This document shows positions 43,929-51,284 of a stretch of 64,000 nt of DNA, piece after piece (within the stretch, counting starts at the first letter, position 1; the number at the start of each line of letters is the position of its first letter). Made by a program: the position numbers and the translations under genes. The stretch is from NCBI GenBank assembly GCA_017464475.1, contig JAFTZQ010000018.1:62001-126000 (forward strand). Direction: 5' to 3'. The stretch is from Paludibacteraceae bacterium (lineage in GTDB: Bacteria > Bacteroidota > Bacteroidia > Bacteroidales > Paludibacteraceae). The notes under the pieces were generated by a model. It saw nothing but the letters and a program-made list of their open reading frames with translations, was not told where the DNA came from and ran no database searches.

Positions 43929-45164
43929 CTACTTTCTCCCTAAAAATTCATCTAAAAATCTCTGCTCAGATTCTTCTATACTCTCAATAGTAAGGATATT
44001 ACGCGGAGCAGTTAGGATTGCATACCCAAACTTATCTCTATCCCCATCATCAATATACTCTCCATAATGCACACCGGCTTTGAGACCGTCATGTTTCTCA
44101 AATAGCACATGGATACGGGAATCTAAAAACTTTGTAATATCTGTTTCTTTAACAGAATCGGAATTAGCAGGAATGTCATATCCGAACCACATACTCGACA
44201 TCGTCCCATTTAGGTAATTACCCGGCTCTATCTTGCCGCCGTGCAACATGTCTACATAATCACGCAGATAATCATGCCCGCTTGCAGCAGAAACGGTATG
44301 TGAGCAAATAAATCCACTACTACGAGCCCCCATCTCAACCGGAGTAAAAGAGCCATCCTCTTTCATTATTATCTCAAGATGTCCAAACATAGAGTGGAGT
44401 CCTAACGCCTTATAGCATCGGATACCAAATTCCGCTATTCGATTCCACGTTACATCATCATATTTTCGAGAATTCCAATGGTGCTTCACAGTCACGTGAT
44501 TTGTAGGTGCATTAACAGAATGATATTGAATGGAGCTACCATAGCAGTTAACATTCCCAAAACTATCACCCAGCATGTCCACCGTAAACTCTTCCCCTTC
44601 AACAAACTCTTCTACCAAGCTCAAGTGGTTAAAGCTGGTTTCTTTTGCAAGAATTAATGCATCTTTTATCTCTTTGCACGAGCGGCCTTTCTCCAAAATA
44701 GTGATTCCTCTTGAACTAGCAGCGACATCGGGTTTGCAGATGAGTTTCATCTTTTGAGACAATGCATATATCTCATCTATTGTGATTTCTGTATCCAGTT
44801 TAGAGAGTCGATTAAATAGTCCCGCTTTCTCCCACGCATCGCGCATCTCTTCTTTCTTTAATACATAGTTGAATTTCTCCGGCATTGTTTTATTGCCACA
44901 CCATGCATTGATAGCATTCACAGTAGGAGCCGCCAAATCAATACTGGATAAGGCTCCATCAACTTTACCTTTAAGTCCAAGTTCTTCTAGATGGGCGATG
45001 ATACCGTTTGCGTCTTTCACGTCCATCTGTATGAACATATCGCAATCAAAGTTAGCATGTTCTCGCCATGATACAGCGATTACTTTGTAACCAAATTCAC
45101 GAAGTTTGCACACCTGCCCCCAGAGCAGTTGATTATCGCCTAATAATACAAAATATTCTTTCAT
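43929..45164 (-). CDS. ATP-grasp domain ligase
   Basis: A 411-residue ATP-grasp protein, like those in surface-polysaccharide clusters. It has an N-terminal Rossmann-like pre-ATP-grasp domain (LLGDNQLLWGQVCKLREFGY), then KLICKPDVAASSRGI and LVEEFVEGEEFTVDMLG with the ATP and Mg ligands, and PVEMGARSSGFI. Such enzymes form amide or peptide bonds with carboxylates. Lying between fdtA- and fdtB-like genes, it could acylate the new amino sugar instead of an acetyltransferase, which is absent here. That is inference. It overlaps fdtA by ATGA. Confidence 0.82.
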   Translation of the reverse strand: MKEYFVLLGDNQLLWGQVCKLREFGYKVIAVSWREHANFDCDMFIQMDVKDANGIIAHLEELGLKGKVDGALSSIDLAAPTVNAINAWCGNKTMPEKFNYVLKKEEMRDAWEKAGLFNRLSKLDTEITIDEIYALSQKMKLICKPDVAASSRGITILEKGRSCKEIKDALILAKETSFNHLSLVEEFVEGEEFTVDMLGDSFGNVNCYGSSIQYHSVNAPTNHVTVKHHWNSRKYDDVTWNRIAEFGIRCYKALGLHSMFGHLEIIMKEDGSFTPVEMGARSSGFICSHTVSAASGHDYLRDYVDMLHGGKIEPGNYLNGTMSSMWFGYDIPANSDSVKETDITKFLDSRIHVLFEKHDGLKAGVHYGEYIDDGDRDKFGYAILTAPRNILTIESIEESEQRFLDEFLGRK

Positions 45165-45574
45165 TGCTTGTGTTTCTTAAATTCTTTATAATTCCGGATA
45201 TAATCATCCTCTTTATAATGTTCGCTTGCTAAGCACAAAAGAACTGCTCCAGACGAAAAATCATCTAGTACACGCCATATTCCAGGCACAATTAATAATC
45301 CTTGGTAAGGTCGATTGAGAGTGTATGATTTCTTGCTAGTCCCATCGTCAAGCGTTATTGTAAACGAGCCATTAGCAGCAATAATCAGTTGCTGCAGCTC
45401 TTTATGTGCGTGTGCACCACGGCTTTCGCCGCCAGGCACATCGTAAAGATAGTACACTCGCTTGGCGTCAAAAGGAATATCCTGCTTCCCTTCAATAACC
45501 GTGAGATTTCCTCGCCTGTCCGATATTTTTCGCAAATCAATCAGTTTGCAATCTGCTATTGTTGTTTCTTTCAT
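45161..45574 (-). CDS. fdtA: Sugar 3,4-ketoisomerase, FdtA/WxcM family
   Basis: A 137-residue cupin that isomerises dTDP-4-keto-6-deoxyglucose to the 3-keto sugar. RGAHAHKELQQLIIAANGSF carries the active-site histidines and LNRPYQGLLIVPGIWRVL is the family's second block. Length and order match stand-alone FdtA. The dTDP-glucose genes rmlA and rmlB are not in the window and must be elsewhere. It ends in an ATGA overlap with the ATP-grasp gene. Confidence 0.88.
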   Translation of the reverse strand: MKETTIADCKLIDLRKISDRRGNLTVIEGKQDIPFDAKRVYYLYDVPGGESRGAHAHKELQQLIIAANGSFTITLDDGTSKKSYTLNRPYQGLLIVPGIWRVLDDFSSGAVLLCLASEHYKEDDYIRNYKEFKKHKQ

Positions 45575-45575
45575 A

Positions 45576-46592
45576 TTATCTAATTGCTAATTTATATAAA
45601 ACCCGCCACGAAAATGTACTCTTCCATCCCCAAAATCGTATAGGGATAAGCCATAATATGATTGCATTCACGCGCAACCAATTTTTTATTCCATATTTAT
45701 TGTCGAACACTCTATATATAAACATATCATCATTCTTAAAAAACTCTATGAGAGAATCGGTTACTTTTACTTGTTTCCAAGCCATTTTCGCTAATGACCA
45801 TATGCAATTATAATATTTCTCAATAATTGTCATTGACAGATGGGGCAAATAACGTATTCCTTGTAGTCCTGAAGTTGCGATAATAGACCAATCGTTTGAT
45901 TTCGTTGTATGGCTAAAACTTGTTGGGTTCTGTACATAAACAAAATCCGCGCAGTTCAATAATCCCACCTTTCCGTCACCTAGATACCGGAATGTAATAT
46001 CTACATCATCATATGATTTCCCATCAAGTTTTATTGATAAAGATTTTTCCAAATAACTACGTCTCATGCAGCATGAGGAATTAGGGATGTAGCCTATACG
46101 TAAGATAAATTCCTTTGCCGTTACAATCGGATTTTGGTTAAATAATGCGTTATCTATAACAATTTCTCCTTGCTTAATATCATTACTAGGTGCTATCTTG
46201 TAATTTTGTACACATAATGAACAGTCTGGATTATTTTCCAAAATATCTACCTGTTTTTGAAAAATGCTATCTCCTTCAAAGAAATCATCCCCGTCTATGT
46301 GGATAATATATTTCCCAGTCGCCTTCTTCAACCCATTTATTCTATTATACCCGGCTCTTTCAAAAGTATAGTGAGTTCTAAATTCATCTGTATCACAGTA
46401 AGTGGATATAACGTTACCAGCATATTCAACCTCAAGCATATCGCGTGTCCCATCGGAAGAACGATCATCACTAACAATCACTTCTACTGGGAATGATGTT
46501 CTCTGTCGAAGCACACTATCAATACATCGTCTCAAGTCTTCTTTTTGATTATGCGAGATAATGATTATACTAAGTAACGGCTGATGCTTCAT
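45576..46592 (-). CDS. Glycosyltransferase family 2
   Basis: A 338-residue GT2 enzyme: PLLSIIIISHNQKEDLRRCI at the N-terminus, DDRSSDGT, and YIIHIDGDDFFEGDS with the DxD-like residues. A mildly hydrophobic C-terminus (YGIKNWLRVNAIILWLI) could attach it to the membrane. The ATG at 46592 overlaps the licD stop by ATGA; a longer frame starts only with TTG. Donor and acceptor are unknown. Confidence 0.88.
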   Translation of the reverse strand: MKHQPLLSIIIISHNQKEDLRRCIDSVLRQRTSFPVEVIVSDDRSSDGTRDMLEVEYAGNVISTYCDTDEFRTHYTFERAGYNRINGLKKATGKYIIHIDGDDFFEGDSIFQKQVDILENNPDCSLCVQNYKIAPSNDIKQGEIVIDNALFNQNPIVTAKEFILRIGYIPNSSCCMRRSYLEKSLSIKLDGKSYDDVDITFRYLGDGKVGLLNCADFVYVQNPTSFSHTTKSNDWSIIATSGLQGIRYLPHLSMTIIEKYYNCIWSLAKMAWKQVKVTDSLIEFFKNDDMFIYRVFDNKYGIKNWLRVNAIILWLIPIRFWGWKSTFSWRVLYKLAIR

Positions 46593-47512
46593 AATATATT
46601 CCAATTATTATTCCATTCTTTAAATTTATCAATTATCATACGCCATTCTTTTCTTATACTGAACTGATATGTATATGCCTTTTTTAATTTCTTCACTATC
46701 GGTTTTAATTCTTCATCACTCAACCGCTTGTTACAGTTTACATATAAGTATGTATGTCCCGAAGTTCTTTCGTCTACTGGAGGTGGTGTCATATAGTCAC
46801 CATAATATTGTTGTAGATATACATCATATTGAGTAGGGACGACATATTTCTTTCCCTCAAACTCCTTCTCCACACCATTCCCAAATACGTCCCATTTAAA
46901 TAATCCCCTATTAACATACGAAGTATGAAAATCTCGTACATACTCTGTCTTAATATCTTGATATTGGCTAGCAATAGCATCACATTTTGCTAATTTCTTA
47001 TCAATCGGGTACAACATTCTCCCTATTTTCCTAAGTATCCATTTTAAAAAGAACTTTTTGGGAAGTGCATACATATAGTATCTTGAATAACCTCCAAATA
47101 ATATATTTTTTACAGGAGTTATCATTTTTTCATCTTCTTGAACACTAGGCACATTGTCTAAGGGTGTTATATCCACATATATTCCCCCTACGTATAGCGG
47201 ATCTATACGCTCAATTAGTGTTGTTTTTTTGCTTTCTACCTTTGCAAAATCGTAATGATAATTGCTAGTTATTCCATAAAACGATAGTTGATAGTCTCTT
47301 GTGAATAACTTATCTCGGTTCTGTATTAAATAATCATAGTCCTTTCTGGGCATTACTAAATCTATATCATCATCCCATGGGATAAATCCTTGATGCCGAA
47401 TTGCGCCTAAAACGGAACCATACCCCAAATAATATTTTAGATTATTTTTCTTACAGATATCTACTATTTCATCTAGTATATCTATCAGGACTTCTTTGTA
47501 TTTATCTTCCAT
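46589..47512 (-). CDS. LicD family protein
   Basis: A 307-residue nucleotidyltransferase-fold protein of the LicD family, which transfers phosphocholine or other phospho-alcohols to glycans. The diagnostic block YYLGYGSVLGAIRHQG followed by GFIPWDDDIDLVMPRKDY (about 30-60) contains the catalytic aspartates. Together with the cytidylyltransferase domain of the previous gene it suggests a CDP-activated phospho-substituent being attached to this glycan. The nature of the substituent is not determined. Confidence 0.9.
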   Translation of the reverse strand: MEDKYKEVLIDILDEIVDICKKNNLKYYLGYGSVLGAIRHQGFIPWDDDIDLVMPRKDYDYLIQNRDKLFTRDYQLSFYGITSNYHYDFAKVESKKTTLIERIDPLYVGGIYVDITPLDNVPSVQEDEKMITPVKNILFGGYSRYYMYALPKKFFLKWILRKIGRMLYPIDKKLAKCDAIASQYQDIKTEYVRDFHTSYVNRGLFKWDVFGNGVEKEFEGKKYVVPTQYDVYLQQYYGDYMTPPPVDERTSGHTYLYVNCNKRLSDEELKPIVKKLKKAYTYQFSIRKEWRMIIDKFKEWNNNWNIL

Positions 47513-47524
47513 TGCATATATTAT

Positions 47525-49006
47525 TTAGTTATCTCTTAATCTTGTTAGAGTTTCGTTTATCAGCGTGCTGCTGGTGCCTTTGGTATAGGGGAAATAGACT
47601 ACTTTGGCTCCGACGGAAGCGAGGTCGGACTCTATCTTGTTCCATTTGTCCGTGCCTTTCCAGTCGTCGCCGACAAACATGACGTCAAAATGGTATTTTT
47701 TCCATGCCCCTAATTTGTCCATGTTCTCTTGTGTTACCACCTCATCGACGTACTTGATTGCACCCACAATCTCTTTGCGCTCCTCAAAGGGAATAACAGA
47801 CCGCTTGCCTTTGTACTCCACGAGGTCGTCAGTAGAAACTCCCACGATGAGGTAGTCGCATTGCGCTTTTGCCTTACGCAGCAAGTTGAGGTGTCCGATA
47901 TGGAAAAGGTCATAGACGCCTGTGGTATAACCGATCATAAGCGGCTCGTACATATAGAGGAACTGCTCCAGACAATAGAGTTGCCATTTCTGGTTTCCCG
48001 TAAGCGCAGACATGTCTATGTCACGGCGGAACTCCGGTCGTGTCGGTCCCTGCCAATCCTTGAAATACTCATCCACGGGGCGTGGCATAGGCGTTTTGTT
48101 GGGGACAGGTATCTCCGGATACTTGGTATGCATCAGTTCACGTATCAGATATTTGGGTTCGCCGTTTCGCACACGGTGCAAATCCAAGGGGTCAGCCATA
48201 CGGAGTTTGGAATAGGGATCCGTATAAGGAATCTCCGCCGCTCCGAAGGCACTATAATATGAAGACGAGGACTCTATGCTGAACACATTGTCCATAAAGT
48301 CCATGAAGTCAAACTTACCGTCCTTTTGGAAACGTTCAAACAGATAGTGCATGCTTACCGGCTCTTTGAGGACCAAAGCCGGGTCTAAGAAGGTATAGCG
48401 TTTCTCGAATTCATCTATTGTCCAATCCTTGGCTAATAGTTTGTCCATGCCACCAAAGATAAGATCGCTACTTTCGCCCACTATCATATGGGTCACGCCA
48501 TCATCCTTGGCTTGCATGGCAGCCTGATAGAGTTGTGGTTCTATACTATGAACCGGTGCATTGCGATGCTTCATCACAATAGGCAGATACTTCTCCACCG
48601 TCTCCCAATTAATATCCACATAATGCAGATGGAGACCATAGTAATTGGCATAATATTCCGCACGTGAGAGTTCCTCTTTCATGAACTCGCCACCCAAGAA
48701 ACGGAATGTATATGCCTCCTGACCTCGCATGTACGAAGCGAGGATAGCCGAATCCATTCCGCCTGAAAGGCAAATACCAAGTTTCTCTCCTTTGAGCGAA
48801 TCAAATACTTTTTGAATCTCCCTGTCTATATCTTCTGCTGTATGCACATAAGTGAGTTGCGACTCATCGGGTTGGGGAATATTGAATGTTTTTAACCCCT
48901 CATAGAAGTTTGTATTCTCCTTTTCTATATAACGAAAAGCGAGATACGAACTCATGCAAAATTGTTTGTCTATCATCTTTTTGATATTTAAATTGGTCAT
49001 GCACAT
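47525..49006 (-). CDS. Asparagine-synthase-like PP-loop domain fused to TagD-type cytidylyltransferase
   Basis: A 493-residue two-domain protein. Residues about 55-330 form an N-type ATP-pyrophosphatase domain with SGGMDSA at 81-87, like the C-terminal half of asparagine synthetase but without the N-terminal glutaminase. Residues about 357-493 form a glycerol-3-phosphate or choline-phosphate cytidylyltransferase domain: GVYDLFHIGHLNLL with HIGH at 369-372, RSVIPFEERKEI, and YTKGTSSTLI at the end. The product is probably a CDP-alcohol used by LicD. What the PP-loop domain does is unclear. It is the first gene of the glycan operon behind a very long leader. An alternative start is at 49000. Confidence 0.88.
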   Translation of the reverse strand: MCMTNLNIKKMIDKQFCMSSYLAFRYIEKENTNFYEGLKTFNIPQPDESQLTYVHTAEDIDREIQKVFDSLKGEKLGICLSGGMDSAILASYMRGQEAYTFRFLGGEFMKEELSRAEYYANYYGLHLHYVDINWETVEKYLPIVMKHRNAPVHSIEPQLYQAAMQAKDDGVTHMIVGESSDLIFGGMDKLLAKDWTIDEFEKRYTFLDPALVLKEPVSMHYLFERFQKDGKFDFMDFMDNVFSIESSSSYYSAFGAAEIPYTDPYSKLRMADPLDLHRVRNGEPKYLIRELMHTKYPEIPVPNKTPMPRPVDEYFKDWQGPTRPEFRRDIDMSALTGNQKWQLYCLEQFLYMYEPLMIGYTTGVYDLFHIGHLNLLRKAKAQCDYLIVGVSTDDLVEYKGKRSVIPFEERKEIVGAIKYVDEVVTQENMDKLGAWKKYHFDVMFVGDDWKGTDKWNKIESDLASVGAKVVYFPYTKGTSSTLINETLTRLRDN

Positions 49007-49232
49007 TCTGTGTCAGCCGATACAAGTATCGGAGGACGCTAATTCTATTTTATTATTTCCTTTCATTTACACTCTATTTACCCTTCTTGTCTCGTGACCA
49101 TCTCACGATCATCGTGCACGTCTTTGATGGGTGTTTGATGTTTTGCTGAATAAGTTCCAGCGGACTATGGAATTGTTCTGATTCGTTCTTTCTTAAGTCG
49201 TTCTCGGGACATGATCCCGTGATGGTCCTGTT

Positions 49233-49345
49233 CTTATCCGTATATCCATACGGAACGATTATTACTTATCCGTATATCCATACGGAACGATTATTACTTA
49301 TCCGTATATCCATACGGAACGATTATTACTTATCCGTATATTACC
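49233..49345. repeat. 32-bp tandem repeat, 3.5 units
   Basis: Units start at 49233, 49265, 49297 and 49329 (period exactly 32) and contain CTTATCCGTATATCCATACG and GAACGATTATTA. CCGTATATCCATACGG is itself a near-palindrome. Confidence 0.9.
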
Positions 49346-49366
49346 AACAAATAAAGACAATTATAC

Positions 49367-49423
49367 AAAAAAATCCCATCTTAACAGTTCTCCGGCGTTT
49401 GCCAGATCGTTGTTAAGATGGGA
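49367..49423 (-). terminator. Intrinsic terminator inside the leader (attenuator candidate)
   Basis: TCCCATCTTAACA (49374-49386) pairs perfectly over 13 bp with TGTTAAGATGGGA (49411-49423). Read on the minus strand the stem is followed by seven T (49367-49373). It lies about 350 nt after the predicted start and 360 nt before the first gene, so most transcripts should stop here unless antitermination occurs. Confidence 0.8.
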
Positions 49424-49777
49424 ATATATAACTGCTTAAACGTAAAGTTAATTGAGGCAGGTGGTTCCAAACATCAAAAAACGCGGATCTCTTCTCTTGC
49501 TTATCCGCTCATTGAGGTCCTAGGAAAACCCGTATATCCGAATAAGCAATGCAGAAACCCACGCCGTGTATATACGCACACGCACGCACCAAAATCTATG
49601 GTACGCACGGGTATAGATACACCCATGGGCATCTACCACTACTTGTTTTTTAGATATACTGACTTTTGAAATTTCCTAGGTTCCAATGAGTCAAAAACAA
49701 GCGTTAGTAAACGCCATTAAATATGTCTGCTCCCTCACTCCGAAATATCATGCAGACATCCCAGCGTGAGTTTGCGG

Positions 49778-49832
49778 GTGCAAAGGTAGTAATAATTTTT
49801 GAAATACACAAAAAAAATCTTTATTTTCTTGC
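49778..49832 (-). promoter_or_regulatory. Promoter of the glycan operon = 55-bp direct repeat, left copy
   Basis: Minus strand TTG (49809-49811), 20 nt, TACCTTTGC (49780-49788). The whole 55-bp segment is identical to 51195-51249, which carries the AbiE promoter. Confidence 0.75.
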
Positions 49833-49871
49833 AGATTTTTTTTTATAAATGGGTCATTAACGCTTTTTCTT

Positions 49872-49904
49872 GTCTCGGTCATCCCTCGGTTGTGAGTCGG
49901 TTGT
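49872..49904. repeat. 11-bp array overlapping the end of the AbiEii gene
   Basis: GTCTCGGTCAT, CCCTCGGTTGT, GAGTCGGTTGT. On the minus strand it supplies the last codons and stop of the toxin gene. The words match, in reverse, the array at 14461-14504. Confidence 0.7.
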
Positions 49905-50604
49905 CATTCTTTTCCGCTATTAACGGATAGGTCGCAAATAGTTCTAATCCGCTTGCTGTTTCTGCGATTAAGTCTTTTCGGGCAAAATTCTTTGAGGTAT
50001 TATCCATCAACACTTCGCCGAGACCTTGCATAAGTGTTCTGGAACTATAACCACGCACTTTTTCTGCACAATCATGTGCATATTCATTTACAGATTTATT
50101 GGTTCGAATGCGCACTATTTCCTCATTGATCTCTGTATGATTTTGCAGGAAGAACCACACATCATATATATCGCGCGGCGTGATACGTTCGCCCAATGCA
50201 CAAAGTTTATGCGCAAACATATCCGGCATAGTCATAATGCGTATATCGGTGCCCAGCAATGACCGAATCTCATAATGGTTGGGATATTCGCGATTACTTA
50301 CTTCCACCTTCAGCATTCGTTCTCCTTTACCATAGTTGAGTACCAATATAGGTCCGTAGAACTTCATCGCTTCGTCATCAATAGCCCCGAATCGGAGCAG
50401 CAATGTTCTTAGTTCCTGATATACGTATTCCGTCTGGCTGGAATCCAACAGATTGAAATCCAAATCTGTTGAGAACCGCGTTAATCCATGAAAAAGCATC
50501 AATGATGTGCCCCCTTTGAACGCCAGAAACCGGCTTAACTGAGGATGGCGGAAGATCGCAAGCAACACTTGCACCAGATAATATCGATGTTTATTGATGT
50601 CCAT
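49879..50604 (-). CDS. AbiEii-type nucleotidyltransferase toxin
   Basis: A 241-residue nucleotidyltransferase of the AbiEii/MenA family, the toxin of type IV toxin-antitoxin systems. FKGGTSLMLFHGLTRFSTDL followed by DF (about 33-54) contains the GG and DxD active-site residues. RITPRDIYDVWFFL is the helical motif that follows. The start at 50604 (MDINKHRYY) overlaps the antitoxin gene by 14 nt; a longer frame begins with GTG. The last residues NRLTTEG are encoded by an 11-bp array, so the C-terminus was probably remodelled by repeat insertion. Confidence 0.88.
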   Translation of the reverse strand: MDINKHRYYLVQVLLAIFRHPQLSRFLAFKGGTSLMLFHGLTRFSTDLDFNLLDSSQTEYVYQELRTLLLRFGAIDDEAMKFYGPILVLNYGKGERMLKVEVSNREYPNHYEIRSLLGTDIRIMTMPDMFAHKLCALGERITPRDIYDVWFFLQNHTEINEEIVRIRTNKSVNEYAHDCAEKVRGYSSRTLMQGLGEVLMDNTSKNFARKDLIAETASGLELFATYPLIAEKNDNRLTTEG

Positions 50605-51157
50605 TGAGTAGCGCCTCCACACGCTTAACTAATATCGGGGAATCATATACAGGCAATAACTGATGGATAAGTTCATGATTAAGCGGATGTAAATTATCAA
50701 AATAGCACTGTCCTGCACTCAAATACATCATATCCAGAAAAGCACGTTCCGGAGTAGCAATAGCAATATTGCCACGCTGCTCGATACCTAACATATTCGT
50801 CCATATCATTTTGTTCATCTGGCGGAATACATAGGCATGGCCATCTACCTCTATCGTGCGTGATTGGTAACTGATGCAGGTAATGTCCGAACTATATTGA
50901 AAGGTCACACCTGCGCGAGCTAACACGTATTCCAAAGAAATATATGAGGGTTTCAGCAAGGAGCAAGCCATCTCCTGCTCGTCGTATTTGGGTTTTGTGT
51001 ATATTCCTCTGCGAGGATTGCGCAGTGCTCCGGTACGTGCATAGTATTGTAATGACCGACGGAGAGATTGTATATCTCTATCCTTACAAACCATTGCCAG
51101 CCATTGAGGTGTAAAAACACTTCTCGGGCTTGATAATATTGTACTCAAAACGTCCAT
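50591..51157 (-). CDS. AbiEi-type antitoxin / transcriptional regulator
   Basis: A 188-residue protein with an N-terminal winged-helix-like region (VFTPQWLAMVCKDRDIQSLR, then GALRNPRRGIYTKPKY) and the AbiEi C-terminal domain (PSYISLEYVLARAGV, ITCISYQSRTIEVDG, ATPERAFLDMMYL). Members neutralise AbiEii and repress their own operon. The ATG at 51157 follows the predicted transcription start by about 33 nt. The frame is open much further upstream, but that part reads through the promoter. Confidence 0.87.
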   Translation of the reverse strand: MDVLSTILSSPRSVFTPQWLAMVCKDRDIQSLRRSLQYYARTGALRNPRRGIYTKPKYDEQEMACSLLKPSYISLEYVLARAGVTFQYSSDITCISYQSRTIEVDGHAYVFRQMNKMIWTNMLGIEQRGNIAIATPERAFLDMMYLSAGQCYFDNLHPLNHELIHQLLPVYDSPILVKRVEALLNGHQ

Positions 51158-51194
51158 AAACAAGCTGTATGTATAAATTATTTGTACTTTCAGC

Positions 51195-51249
51195 GTGCAA
51201 AGGTAGTAATAATTTTTGAAATACACAAAAAAAATCTTTATTTTCTTGC
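51195..51249 (-). promoter_or_regulatory. AbiE promoter = 55-bp direct repeat, right copy
   Basis: Minus strand TTG (51226-51228), 20 nt, TACCTTTGC (51197-51205). Its far end also supplies the TTG (51246-51248) of the divergent addA promoter. Confidence 0.78.
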
Positions 51250-51276
51250 GTATGTGCAATTTTTGTTGTACTTTTG
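51246..51276 (+). promoter_or_regulatory. Promoter of addA
   Basis: TTG (51246-51248), 20 nt, TACTTTTG (51269-51276), with the ATG at 51285. The leader is very short. Confidence 0.65.
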
Positions 51277-51284
51277 TAGCCCAA

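Larger units (their letters stand above)
49007..49773 (-). promoter_or_regulatory. Long untranslated leader of the glycan operon
   Basis: About 770 nt between the predicted transcription start (near 49773) and the first ATG. No gene is visible. It contains an intrinsic terminator (49367-49423) and three and a half 32-bp repeats (49233-49345). A CCTAGGAAA/TTTCCTAGG pair is 162 bp apart (49519-49527 and 49672-49680). Bacteroides capsule operons have leaders of this kind controlled by NusG-like antiterminators. No such gene is present here. Confidence 0.65.

Noticed and set aside
49233..49345. CRISPR-like array
   Set aside because: The 32-bp units are contiguous without variable spacers, and no cas genes are present.
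49519..49680. Invertible promoter bounded by CCTAGGAAA/TTTCCTAGG
   Set aside because: The 9-bp inverted repeat is too short and the enclosed DNA shows no promoter; no recombinase gene is nearby.
51216..51284. 23-residue N-terminal extension of AddA
   Set aside because: It would begin upstream of the addA -7 element, inside the 55-bp promoter repeat.
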